Positions 8,461-15,899 of a DNA stretch of 64,000 bases are shown piece after piece. Positions within the stretch are counted from its first letter, which is position 1; each line of letters begins with the position of its first letter. This DNA comes from Blautia sp. SC05B48 (GTDB lineage: Bacteria; Bacillota; Clostridia; Lachnospirales; Lachnospiraceae). The notes under the pieces are model-generated. The model saw only the letters and a program-made list of their open reading frames with translations. It made no database searches and was not told the DNA's origin. The DNA lies in the NCBI RefSeq assembly GCF_005848555.1, contig NZ_CP040518.1, positions 372,001 through 436,000 on the forward strand. Reading direction: 5' to 3'. The position numbers were made by a program, and so were the translations under genes.

Positions 8461-8789
8461 ATTCTTTCACTCTCCTTCCGGTACTTGAGGACATTTTTAT
8501 TGAGGAAATATAACATACTGTCGTTTGGGATTTCTCCATCTGTATGCAGTTTTCTTGCAATCTGATTGATATTTGTAGTCGCTCCCCGGAGCTGACAAAG
8601 GATGTCTGCAAACATCTGGTTCAGTCTTTTCAGTTCTTCCACTTCCTCTGCAGATACTATTTTCAAATCTGCGATTGCTTTTATCACAACTTCCTGCTGT
8701 GTTCTTCCAGATTCTTTGACCTTACTCTGAAGCAGATCGTATTCTGCTTTATTCATTCGTATGGTTACTGTATGATTTCGTTTTCTCAT
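8409..8789 (-). CDS. mobC: Mobilisation protein MobC (relaxosome accessory)
   Basis: A 126-residue protein with an N-terminal ribbon-helix-helix (HTVTIRMNKAEYDLL, then SGRTQQEVVIKAI). It continues with the MobC motif LNQMFADILCQLRGATTNINQIARKLHT, the part that matches the bacterial mobilisation protein family. It would bind oriT, open the nick region and load the relaxase encoded by the overlapping downstream gene. It is the first gene after the structured oriT-like region, the normal order in mobilisable elements. Confidence 0.85.
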   Translation of the reverse strand: MRKRNHTVTIRMNKAEYDLLQSKVKESGRTQQEVVIKAIADLKIVSAEEVEELKRLNQMFADILCQLRGATTNINQIARKLHTDGEIPNDSMLYFLNKNVLKYRKESERIWRLIRRLISGQIHMEQ

Positions 8790-8879
8790 AGGCTTTCGGC
8801 TCCTTTCTTTGCTTAATTTTCATTCTTTATTGACTGATACGATATTCTGACTGATAAACCAATAAAGGGATTCCATAAG

Positions 8880-9210
8880 GATGCTGGACATCCAGTGGAT
8901 GTCCGTTTAGCACCGACCGAAGTGGAGCGAAGACAATGCTCCTTTGGTGGGTGCAGGGTGCATGACGTCCAGTGGACGTCAGCTTTGCACCGACCGGAGC
9001 GGCGGCGGAGACAAGTCCTAGTCAATCAGTAAGTGTTCCACAGGAATGTCCGGTGGACATTTCGCGGGGATACTTACGCTATTGACGTGCCGGGGTTCCA
9101 GGGGCGGAGCCCTCTGGCAAGTTTAGGAACAGCCCAAAGGCTGGCTCCGGTGCAGAGTGGCTTGCCACTTTGCGAAACTTGCCTGTCATCTCCCCACCAC
9201 TGAACCGACA
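8880..9210. other. Probable oriT of element A: repeated hairpins upstream of mobC
   Basis: Three short hairpins share a GTCC-loop-GGAC core: GGACATCC/GGATGTCC (8886-8893/8897-8904), GACGTCC/GGACGTC (8964-8970/8974-8980) and AATGTCC/GGACATT (9045-9051/9055-9061), all with AGT or GGT loops. The first two are each followed by a near-identical GCACCGACCGnAG block, giving a tandem unit of about 77 bases. Further G+C-rich inverted repeats follow to about 9210. Position directly before mobC and the relaxase gene makes this the best oriT candidate. The nick site is not identified. Confidence 0.6.
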
Positions 9211-9662
9211 CCCACCAAGCCATATTTTCCACCCTACGTTATCAAATCAAAATGGAGATGACGGTGGTTTTGTGGTGCAGGGACAGACTGTTTCATAAAG
9301 AGAAAAGCTCCCATTTCGATAGATTTTCTCTTTCTGAAACAGGCTGTTCATGCATCACTCCGATGCGAAGTATCGGACAATCATGTGCCGTATCCGGCAC
9401 TCTATTCTTTTCTTCGCCTTGCTTGTTCAATCCACCCATCTGCCAACGTTTTTCTGTTATATTTTCCTGTTATTTCTGTCTTTCTTTTTCTGGATCTCTT
9501 TCCATTTCTGCTAAAAGACATAAAAATAGCAGTCATAAACATTTTTCCAATTCATAATGTCTGAAATGTCATCACTGCCATTGTCTTTTTCTGCTATTCT
9601 GTTTTTGTAAAGCTATTCCTTACTGTCAGTCTGTTTTCCTGTTACTGCTATTTCATAACCGT
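9211..9662. other. Non-coding stretch between oriT region and segregation genes
   Basis: About 450 bases without a supported gene. The only clear structure is a long imperfect hairpin at 9288-9342: CTGTTTCA...AGAGAAAA pairs with TTTTCTCT...TGAAACAG, about 17 of 19 positions, with a 17-base loop. It could be a transcription terminator for the parM/stbB-like operon, a partition site or a replication structure. Nothing else is seen. Confidence 0.4.
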
Positions 9663-10115
9663 CTAAAAACTGTCTGCAAAATCCAGTGCTGCATCCATAT
9701 CAGCTTCTTTCTCCCAGTCCAGATTATCTTCTGCGATCTCTCCATCCGTTTTCTCCATTGTTAGTGTTCTGTCAGGCAGATTAATTTCTCCTACCGATTC
9801 TTTTACAAACGGTACAAGCATTTCCATCAGATTCTTCGCTATAGCCATCGGGACGGATTCTTTCACTCCATCCCTGACAGCTGTTTCCACTCTTTCCAAA
9901 AACGCATCTTCCTTTTCTCTGGTTTCCAGATACGGATCTGCTTCATTCCTGTACTCTCTGGAAAAATAATCGTTTAAAGCAACTACAACTGCTCTGGTGT
10001 ACGATTTATATTTTTCCCTGTTCATCGTCTGCAAATATTCCCATGCCTGCCTGTCCTGTTCATCACAAAGATTCAAACGGATATTTGTGTTGATGATTTT
10101 CCGTTCTTTTCTCAT
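9663..10115 (-). CDS. StbB-like partner of the ParM-type protein
   Basis: A 150-residue, strongly charged protein. The N-terminus reads NTNIRLNLCDEQDRQAWEYLQTMNREKYKSYTRAVV, a ribbon-helix-helix-like DNA-binding start; the C-terminal half is acidic and probably flexible. Its ATG overlaps the stop of the actin-like gene by four bases, the classic parM-parR (stbA-stbB) layout in which the small gene encodes the adaptor that binds centromere DNA and the filament. Assignment rests on context and the N-terminal pattern. Confidence 0.65.
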   Translation of the reverse strand: MRKERKIINTNIRLNLCDEQDRQAWEYLQTMNREKYKSYTRAVVVALNDYFSREYRNEADPYLETREKEDAFLERVETAVRDGVKESVPMAIAKNLMEMLVPFVKESVGEINLPDRTLTMEKTDGEIAEDNLDWEKEADMDAALDFADSF

Positions 10116-11101
10116 ACAAGCATCCCTCCGTTTCTCTGGATTTTCCTTACGGTCATTGCTTCATAGCCTTTCGCTGTGGCACAGATGTCCCGTACAATCA
10201 TTACCCGACTCTTGTCATATTCTCCAAAATTCTGGATCATACAACCGCCACCGCCGACCACATACAAACGCATCAGTTCTGGATTATATTCCCGTTCTCT
10301 CAGCTTATGGAAGATTTCTTTCGTATAATCTCTGGCAGCTTTACGAATGACTGTCAGATATTTCTCACCAATATCTGCTGTCCCGGTACGGATCACCTGC
10401 TCAATCACCAGATCGTCCACCACTGTTCCCAGTTCTTTCAGCAGGGATTCCCTTACAGTAAGCACACACTGATGCGTTCCATATTTCTCTGTAAAGCATT
10501 TCTTCTCTAATGGACGGGAATTGTTGATATACATGATGTTCATAGTTCCGTTTCCAATATCCACAAGCATGTTGATTCCTTTGAAATCCTGTAAGCGGTA
10601 AAAGGCTGCTGCAAATCCCTGTGGGTAAATATCAGCGCCTGCAAACTCTACATGATACTCTTTATTGCGGAATATAAAATCCACGCTTTCATTCTGGAGA
10701 AGATATTTCTGGAAATCTTCTTTCTGTGTAACTACTGCGATGAAAAGCTCCACTGGAGCTTTTCCCTGCACGCTAAAGTGCCAGGTAAGTGGAAGTCCGG
10801 CTGCAATGTGTACCTTTGCCCGGTTCATACCTTTCCCATCCAGTTCCCTTGCGATAGCCGCCAGTGTCAGCACATAATAGTCCTCGTCCTGCGTTTTCTC
10901 TGCACAGAACTCCTTGTGTTCCTCTCCGATCTGGTAATACATGCCATTGTAAACAAGAAGATTGTTCTGAAAGATTGGCTCCTTGTCATATCTGGCTACA
11001 CCGGATGGAAAGCATCTGGTGGCAGTTTTCATGTTTCCATAACCATGATCAATCCCGATCACCATAACTGTTTCATTTCTGTTATTTTTCATCATTCTCA
11101 T
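10112..11101 (-). CDS. parM: Actin-like plasmid segregation ATPase (ParM/StbA family)
   Basis: About 329 residues with actin-fold nucleotide motifs: phosphate-1 loop VIGIDHGYGNMK, phosphate-2 loop MLVDIGNGTMNIM and adenosine motif LYVVGGGGCMIQ. ParM-type proteins form ATP-driven filaments that separate plasmid copies; in an integrative element they probably stabilise the excised circular form. The start is uncertain because ATGs at 11107, 11101 and 11092 follow the same GAGGT; 11101 gives the best spacing. It forms an operon with the adaptor gene downstream (4-base overlap). Confidence 0.85.
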   Translation of the reverse strand: MRMMKNNRNETVMVIGIDHGYGNMKTATRCFPSGVARYDKEPIFQNNLLVYNGMYYQIGEEHKEFCAEKTQDEDYYVLTLAAIARELDGKGMNRAKVHIAAGLPLTWHFSVQGKAPVELFIAVVTQKEDFQKYLLQNESVDFIFRNKEYHVEFAGADIYPQGFAAAFYRLQDFKGINMLVDIGNGTMNIMYINNSRPLEKKCFTEKYGTHQCVLTVRESLLKELGTVVDDLVIEQVIRTGTADIGEKYLTVIRKAARDYTKEIFHKLREREYNPELMRLYVVGGGGCMIQNFGEYDKSRVMIVRDICATAKGYEAMTVRKIQRNGGMLV

Positions 11102-11352
11102 AATCATACCTCATTCTTTCTTTTCTTATCCAATCCCATTAATACTTACGTGAATTGATAAGATGGATATTTTATTTACTGGTTCTTTAATAATTCATAT
11201 TTAATAACATGGATTATTAATAGCAACGGTTTGTCCAGTATGGGATTTACCATATCTGGTTTTCCTATTTTCTGATGTCCGGAGATAGAAATTTCCTATG
11301 ACCTGATTGTCCAAAATTGGACTATCCACCCTTAGGCACTTCTCTTCTCCAC

Positions 11353-11667
11353 TTAATCATTTTCTTCTCCTAATGGAACTTCCCGGATAATATATTCGGT
11401 ATCGCCATAAAAGCCATACTCATTACGCAATCTATGACGTTCCACATATCCATGATACTCTAATTCCTTAATTGCAGAACGAACAGAATCAATCCCATCT
11501 CTGCTCAATGTTGCCAGTCCTTGCATATTGTAATTCCAGTCATCTGGCAAACTTAACATCAGCGATAATAGACCTTTCGCTTTCAATGTCAGATTCTTAT
11601 TCTTGAAATGATGATTACTCATTACCGTAAAATTCTTAGTTCTCTCTACACGAAAAATCTGTGCCAT
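11353..11667 (-). CDS. Replication-initiator-like helix-turn-helix protein (short form)
   Basis: A 104-residue protein beginning FRVERTKNFTVMSNHHFKNKNLTLKAKGLLSLMLSLPDDWN, the N-terminal signature of RepA/DnaD-like replication initiators of Clostridia plasmids and ICEs, followed by a winged helix (LATLSRDGIDSVRSAIKELEYHGYVER). Typical relatives are 250-300 residues with a C-terminal DNA-binding domain (such as DUF6017). That part is missing here, so this is either a naturally short regulator or a truncated initiator. The element may replicate or amplify after excision; whether this protein starts replication is unknown. Confidence 0.7.
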   Translation of the reverse strand: MAQIFRVERTKNFTVMSNHHFKNKNLTLKAKGLLSLMLSLPDDWNYNMQGLATLSRDGIDSVRSAIKELEYHGYVERHRLRNEYGFYGDTEYIIREVPLGEEND

Positions 11668-11760
11668 TCTATCTCACTTCCTTTCCAGATAGAAAAAGAC
11701 GCAAGCCACATTTCTATGACTCACGCCTTTCTCTGCACTTCATTATTAAATTGAAAATTT

Positions 11761-12810
11761 CTATTCTTCTTTCCTTTGTTCTAACAATTCTCTCGCATTT
11801 GCAATAGCAAGGGATAGCTTCTGTTCTAAAAGTTCTTTTGGAGGCATTTGGGTCATATACTGTCCCACATGAATATTTCCATGATCCAATTGCATTAATT
11901 CTATAGTTTCCTGTGATTTTTCTGCACATAATATAAGTGCAACAGGACTTTCTTCACCTTCCACTCTTTCATTCTTTTCCAGCCATCGCAAATACAGCTC
12001 GACTTGTCCTTTATCCTGCGGTTCAAATTCCCCAAGCTTTAGTTCAACAAGAACCAACCTTCTCAAGCCTCTATGATAGAATAATAAATCCATATAGTAG
12101 TCCTTGCCATCCAGTACAAAATGTTTCTGTCTTGCTAAAAATGCAAAATCCGATCCCATTTCCAGAATAAATTTTTCTAATTCTGCAAGAATAGCATTTT
12201 CTAAATCTTTTTCACTATAAGTATCACGTAAACCGAGAAAATCAAGCATATATGGATCTCTGTAAAAAAGATCCAGACTCATTTTTCCATCATCTCGTAA
12301 TTCCGCAATTTCATTTTTAATCGTTTCTTCTGGTTTCTTCGATATTGCAGTTCGTTCATAAAGCATGGATTTTTTTCTTTCACGCAGTGTTCGCACTGAC
12401 CAGTTTTCCTGCATACACATTGCAGCATAAAAATCTCTTTTTAACTCATCTTGTATTGGCAGAATCTCTACAAAATGCGACCAGGTCAATTGTTGCGACA
12501 ATGTCGCAACTTTTTCGAAGTCAGGAAATTCCTGATAAAACTTAATCATTCTTGAAATTGATGTTTTATCAAATCCCGAACCATACTCCTGTTCCAGCCG
12601 TTTACTGACTTCTGCAACAACCTTTTTTCCATACTCAGGCTTGTTATTTCCAGTTAACTCCACACTAAGTCTTTTTCCAATTCCCCAATTAAGAGAAATA
12701 ATGGCATCATTCACAACTTTTTTTACATTAGTTTTCTTTTCCCTGATTAACGCATTTATTTCATCATAAATATTATCAATATTATCTGCTATTAATATCT
12801 CTTTTTTCAT
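11761..12810 (-). CDS. PD-(D/E)xK nuclease-domain protein (DUF1016/YhcG family)
   Basis: A 349-residue protein with the two YhcG parts: an N-terminal helical DUF1016_N domain (LNWGIGKRLSVEL..., YGSGFDKTSISRMIKFY, LSWSH-like LTWSHFVEILPI) and a C-terminal nuclease-like domain with an Asp in YYMDLLFYHR and the ELK of VLVELKLGEF. Relatives are found in mobile elements and near restriction systems and are suspected nucleases, but their role is not established. The start at 12810 follows GAAGGGA. A 25-base palindrome sits 21 bases upstream. Possibly an accessory defence or element-stability gene. Confidence 0.8.
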   Translation of the reverse strand: MKKEILIADNIDNIYDEINALIREKKTNVKKVVNDAIISLNWGIGKRLSVELTGNNKPEYGKKVVAEVSKRLEQEYGSGFDKTSISRMIKFYQEFPDFEKVATLSQQLTWSHFVEILPIQDELKRDFYAAMCMQENWSVRTLRERKKSMLYERTAISKKPEETIKNEIAELRDDGKMSLDLFYRDPYMLDFLGLRDTYSEKDLENAILAELEKFILEMGSDFAFLARQKHFVLDGKDYYMDLLFYHRGLRRLVLVELKLGEFEPQDKGQVELYLRWLEKNERVEGEESPVALILCAEKSQETIELMQLDHGNIHVGQYMTQMPPKELLEQKLSLAIANARELLEQRKEE

Positions 12811-12830
12811 TATCGATTCCCTTCTATAAC

Positions 12831-12855
12831 TTGAAATGCCAAATTGGCATTTCAA
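12831..12855. promoter_or_regulatory. 25-base palindrome, candidate operator of the DUF1016 gene
   Basis: TTGAAATGCCAA (12831-12842), one central A, then TTGGCATTTCAA (12844-12855): perfect 12-base arms. It lies 21 bases upstream of the ATG at 12810, overlapping the likely promoter (minus strand TTGAAA and GTTATAG flank it). Without a U tract it is unlikely to be a terminator; a dimeric repressor site is more likely. The binding protein is unknown. Confidence 0.6.
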
Positions 12856-12933
12856 AACTGTCCCAACTGCTTACTGTTATATTACCCTATTTTTCTCATT
12901 CTGCCTACTGCTTTTTCATGGTCACATATAATA

Positions 12934-12958
12934 ATGAGGTCGCATTCCACGACCTCAT
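12934..12958 (-). terminator. Hairpin after the tnpV gene
   Basis: ATGAGGTCG (12934-12942) and CGACCTCAT (12950-12958), a perfect 9-base stem. On the minus strand it is followed by TATTATAT, a weak U tract. It lies 10 bases after the stop of the 12968-13321 gene. Confidence 0.6.
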
Positions 12959-12967
12959 CACCTTCAT

Positions 12968-13321
12968 TTAAACATAAATCAATTCCTTGAGAATAATCTC
13001 TTCCGCAATCGCTCTGTGCTGATTAGCAGTTCTTACCCAGGCAATCTGATCTGCTTCTTTATCTGGCAATGGTTCTTTTTCTTCCAACTGTTTCAGAATC
13101 ATTTCTTCCCGTTCTCTGGCTGCCTTATCTACTTCCAGAAGATGCTCTCCAATGGTATCCTGTAAAAGCATCACCTGATAGGTTGAATTTCGATAGTTCT
13201 TCAGATAATCTCTACGAAGAAAACCATACTTGCCAAGTTGCTCCATCTGCTCACCGGATTTATAGGTGAGATTTGGAATCAGATATCCATTTACATTTGT
13301 ATACGTTATAACAGTGGACAT
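12968..13321 (-). CDS. TnpV-like transposon-encoded protein
   Basis: A 117-residue protein of the TnpV kind, carried by many Clostridia mobile elements: YLIPNLTYKSGEQMEQLGKYGFLRRDYLKNYR, then a helical stretch and LPDKEADQIAWVRTANQHRAIAEEIIL. No enzymatic function is known for the family. It is the last gene before the right end of element A. The ATG at 13321 lies inside a dispersed repeat that is also found at 44159, so its promoter and ribosome binding site are overlaid by that repeat; no good Shine-Dalgarno site is visible. Confidence 0.7.
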   Translation of the reverse strand: MSTVITYTNVNGYLIPNLTYKSGEQMEQLGKYGFLRRDYLKNYRNSTYQVMLLQDTIGEHLLEVDKAAREREEMILKQLEEKEPLPDKEADQIAWVRTANQHRAIAEEIILKELIYV

Positions 13322-13372
13322 TCGCAATCCGCTTCGCTACTTGCTCATGAACGCAGTCACTTCGTAGCCTGC
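13316..13372. repeat. Dispersed hairpin repeat, copy 1
   Basis: GGACATTCGCAATCCGCTT, a short variable piece, then CTTGCTCATGAACGCAGTC. The same order recurs at 44159-44215 with one inserted and a few changed bases. Here ATGAACGCAG pairs with CTGCGTTCAT to form a 10-base stem. It covers the start of the tnpV-like gene. Confidence 0.6.
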
Positions 13373-13409
13373 GTTCATATTATTAGCACTCTCCATTTCT
13401 CATCATTTT

Positions 13410-13440
13410 TTGACCACAAATTTACGACATTTACGACAAA
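13410..13440. promoter_or_regulatory. Right-arm integrase-binding-like repeats of element A
   Basis: GACCACAAATTTACGACA followed by TTTACGACAAATCT. Closely related repeats lie next to the integrase at 964-1035 (GACCACATTTTTACGACA, ACCACATTTTACGACA). Their placement at both ends in the same orientation resembles the arm (DR2) sites bound by the N-terminal domain of Tn916-type integrases. Confidence 0.5.
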
Positions 13441-13488
13441 TCTGACACTGCTTTACAATACCAAACAAAATGACCGATGCCCCGGAAA

Positions 13489-13503
13489 GCCTGTAAAACA
13501 GGC
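13489..13503. repeat. Right-end hairpin of element A
   Basis: GCCTGTAAAACAGGC, a small hairpin 64 bases before the end of the GAGTGCTAATTT motif. Element B has a counterpart (CCCTTGTAAATAGGG at 41196-41210) 65 bases before its own copy of that motif, which supports this as the right end of A. Confidence 0.5.
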
Positions 13504-13554
13504 ACTTCTAGGATACACAAGACAGGACAAAAATCAACTTCCATTATCAAGAGT

Positions 13555-13567
13555 TGAGTGCTAATTT
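13555..13567 (+). repeat. Attachment-site-like repeat at the A/B junction (attL of element B)
   Basis: TGAGTGCTAATTT, identical to 41263-41275 at the far end of element B. Flanks are also similar (TCAAGAGT versus ACAAGAGG just before it). It most likely marks both the right end of A and the left end of B, so the two elements share a junction. Confidence 0.55.
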
Positions 13568-13582
13568 TTTGAGATTTTTTTT

Positions 13583-13608
13583 GCAAACCTTGATTTTACG
13601 GGGTTTGC
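13583..13608. promoter_or_regulatory. Left-end hairpin of element B
   Basis: GCAAACC (13583-13589) pairs with GGTTTGC (13602-13608) around a loop with TTGATTTTACGG, the same loop as at 898-923 in element A. Just inside it lie TGACACC repeats (13644-13663), matched near the right end (about 41118-41145: TGACGCC, TGACCCC), likely integrase arm sites. Confidence 0.5.
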
Positions 13609-13684
13609 AACACTTTTTTTCCTTATAATCATCACTTTTTCTTGATTTGACACCATTTTGACACCAATTTTTTTATTTTTGGTG

Positions 13685-14902
13685 TCAACTAATTGCTACG
13701 CTTTCCAGCCTTGTGATTTCACTCTCAATTCTGGACATCTCACTTACATGGTTATATACGTCCATTGTTACATCTATGTGGGCGTGTCCCATAATATATT
13801 GAAGAACTTTTACGTCTATCCTCTTTTCTGCCATTCTGGTACAAGCCGTATGTCGCATAATGTGAGCGGATACCGTTGGTAACAATTCAGCATTTCTATG
13901 TTCAGTCTTTGCAATTTGAACTTCTTTTTTGTTATATGCGTCTACAATATTATATAAGATATTGTTTATTGCACTAGGCATGAGCGGTCTGCCGGACTTT
14001 GCCATGAAAATGAATCCTTTATAACCGTCTATCTCAACATCTTTTCCTTTTTGAAGCATAAAGTTTAATTTCTTTTGTTCTTCAAATGCTCTTTGTACAT
14101 CTGATGTCATAGGGATAGTTCGGATTCCAGAATCCGTCTTTGGCGTGGAAATATGGAATTTATAGCCATCTCCTAAATCTTTATAAATCAACTGATGGTC
14201 AATACTTACCGCTTTTGTTCTGACATCTACATCTTCCCAAGTCAATCCAATCAGTTCTCCGCACCTTACACCAGTTCCTAACATGATTCTGAGCATTGGA
14301 TAGTAGGTGTTGTATACTTGATTATTTTTCACAAATTCCAGCATTTTTTCCTGTTGTAAAACTGTTAAGGCAATACGTTCTTCTGCCTGTCTACCATAAT
14401 CACTGATAGAAAACTTTGCCGGATTCTTGCGGATAATATCATCATCAACAGCCATTTCCAGTGCCGGATAAATCATATTGTTAATAAATTTTATTGTAGA
14501 ATATGCGTATCCTGCTTTAGAAAGTTTTGAGTAAAACGATTTGATGTGTGATGGTAAAATCTGAACAACCTTGATGTTTCCAATTTCGTCTTTGACACGA
14601 TTCTCCCATGTTTTCAGATAATTTGCTCTAGTAGATTCTTTCAGCTCCCTAGTGGACATATATCTTTCAAACAATTTATTAACAGTAAGTTTTTTGATTG
14701 CTCCATCAGTTAAAATGTTATCTTCCAAGTCTTTTGCAATCTGCTTTTCCTTTTCCCTTAATTCCGGTAAATCCTTTGCATATACTGTCAGACGTTTTCC
14801 GCTTCTTATATCTGTATAACGGTAACTGTATCTACCATCTTTACGCCAGCTTTCGCCCTCTCTTAATTTTCTTCCTTTATGGTCTTTTCTGCTATTTGCC
14901 AT
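13685..14902 (-). CDS. int: Tyrosine integrase (Tn916-type) of element B
   Basis: Recombinase that integrates and excises the ICE. It has an N-terminal arm-binding domain, a core-binding domain and a catalytic domain with all expected residues. Counting from an upstream in-frame ATG at 14911, these are R216 (GTGVRCGEL), K258, H350 and R353 (SAHIMRHTACTRM), H376 (MGHAHID) and Y386 (MDVYNHVS). Start 14902 (MANSRKDHKGR) is preferred because AAAGGA is 8-9 bases upstream of it but touches the ATG at 14911. It is a clear relative of the integrase at 1045-2268. The excisionase-like gene lies just upstream. Confidence 0.92.
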   Translation of the reverse strand: MANSRKDHKGRKLREGESWRKDGRYSYRYTDIRSGKRLTVYAKDLPELREKEKQIAKDLEDNILTDGAIKKLTVNKLFERYMSTRELKESTRANYLKTWENRVKDEIGNIKVVQILPSHIKSFYSKLSKAGYAYSTIKFINNMIYPALEMAVDDDIIRKNPAKFSISDYGRQAEERIALTVLQQEKMLEFVKNNQVYNTYYPMLRIMLGTGVRCGELIGLTWEDVDVRTKAVSIDHQLIYKDLGDGYKFHISTPKTDSGIRTIPMTSDVQRAFEEQKKLNFMLQKGKDVEIDGYKGFIFMAKSGRPLMPSAINNILYNIVDAYNKKEVQIAKTEHRNAELLPTVSAHIMRHTACTRMAEKRIDVKVLQYIMGHAHIDVTMDVYNHVSEMSRIESEITRLESVAIS

Positions 14903-15007
14903 GAGAAACATTCCTTTCTGTAATAGCCCCCTTTTTTGTTCTCATGACGTGGTTATGTCTATAAATATTATACCATATATCACAAGAAACATAAATGAAA
15001 AAGGGTG

Positions 15008-15202
15008 TTATTCTTCCAGATATGAGAGGTAATTTTTGACTTTTTCTACCGAATAAAGAACCCTACGTCCAATCACAATTTTTGCTCCTGCCTGTTCTCC
15101 AATCTTTCTTGCAGTAGCATGACCACAAGATAACATTGCAGACAATTTATCTATATTTACCGTTATCGGCTGTGAGGTTGGTCTTTCTTTTGTTTTGTTC
15201 AT
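15008..15202 (-). CDS. Excisionase-type small DNA-binding protein (DUF6462-like)
   Basis: A 64-residue winged-helix protein: DKLSAMLSCGHATARKIGEQAGAK, then VIGRRVLYSVEKVKNYLSYLEE. It sits directly upstream of the integrase on the same strand, in the position of Tn916 xis, and is homologous to the protein at 2500-2694. AAGGAGGG lies 8 bases before the ATG. The likely role is controlling recombination direction, bending DNA at the element ends. The role is inferred from position. Confidence 0.78.
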   Translation of the reverse strand: MNKTKERPTSQPITVNIDKLSAMLSCGHATARKIGEQAGAKIVIGRRVLYSVEKVKNYLSYLEE

Positions 15203-15659
15203 CTGTCAGCCCTCCTTTTACCGACCTGTATTATCGTCATTTTCTGCACACCAGTAAAAGTATCACTCTCCTTTATCATATGCTTTTTACAAGCAATCAG
15301 ACGGCTTCGGCAAGCTCCGCTGGTATCTCAACCATTCCCATTCCTGTGGGCTGAACCGTGTCATACGGGTGTATCATTATCCTGTGTTGCAGGTCATGGC
15401 AGAACGACTTTTCCAACGGTCGCTCCCAGATCATTGCATGAATCGCTATCTCCCGATTGGAAAAGTCACGGCGTACAACCTCTGATGGCTCACTGCAAGC
15501 ACAAACGTATCTGACTGCTTTATTCACTTGTCAAAGAACTGTTAGGCTCTTGTCAGCCTGTATCAATTCATTTTTACAAATGGACTGATACAGAATGATA
15601 AGAAAAAGCGGAACAGGAAAGAGGGGAGTTTATTAAATCATGCTCCGCTCAAAGATTAT
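15203..15659. other. Regulatory gap upstream of xis
   Basis: About 450 bases without a supported gene. A 76-codon minus-strand frame (15297-15527) starts at a GTG without a ribosome binding site and overlaps an equally long plus-strand frame; neither is convincing. The region probably holds promoters and the transcript leader linking the regulatory genes to xis/int. Confidence 0.4.
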
Positions 15660-15899
15660 TTAATGTTCGTCTATTTCAAATTCACATATCATTTTCAAAA
15701 GGGCTTCTCTGATACGCCCCTTTAATTCCATATCAACCACAATGTATACGTTGCCGTATTCATCGTAAAACGGGCGTAAACAGCATTTTGATATGTAGGC
15801 TTCATAGAACAGCAACAGCTTTTCTATGGCGTTTTCGTTACCGTCCACGGCTGATGATATGAGAAAAAATGATGGAAGTGTGTGTTGCTTATTCTTCAT
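15660..15899 (-). CDS. Helix-turn-helix regulatory protein, Tn916 Orf8-like
   Basis: A 79-residue protein: SSAVDGNENAIEKLLLFYEAYISKCCLRPFYDEYGNVYIVVD, then ELKGRIREALLKMICEFEI. This is the HTH_16-type signature of Tn916 Orf8, a positive regulator acting with the sigma-like Orf7. Its start overlaps the end of the sigma-factor gene by 11 bases, the same order as in Tn916, so the two are co-expressed. It should help drive transcription of the transfer genes and the integrase when the element is activated. Confidence 0.85.
   Translation of the reverse strand: MKNKQHTLPSFFLISSAVDGNENAIEKLLLFYEAYISKCCLRPFYDEYGNVYIVVDMELKGRIREALLKMICEFEIDEH

Larger units (their letters stand above)
882..13567. mobile_element. 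Element A: integrated mobilisable element (MOBP-type relaxase)
   Basis: About 12.7 kb bounded by integrase arm-like repeats. The left arm has GACCACA/TTTACGACA-type repeats at 964-1035; the right arm has related repeats near 13410-13440. It carries its own tyrosine integrase and excisionase-type protein, a relaxase and MobC, an oriT-like region, a ParM/StbB-like pair, a replication-initiator-like gene and TnpV, but no type IV secretion genes. It therefore looks mobilisable rather than self-transmissible, perhaps using the transfer apparatus of element B next door. The right end is supported by similarity to the right end of B; the left end is an estimate. Confidence 0.65.

Noticed and set aside
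8813-9025. Minus-strand frame of 70 codons in the oriT region
   Set aside because: It translates the tandem hairpins (repeated RRS/VGAKRTSTGCPAS-like blocks) and has no ribosome binding site; the DNA repeats explain it.
15297-15527. 76-codon minus-strand frame upstream of xis in element B
   Set aside because: GTG start without Shine-Dalgarno site, no recognised family, and an equally long frame on the other strand; not kept as a gene.
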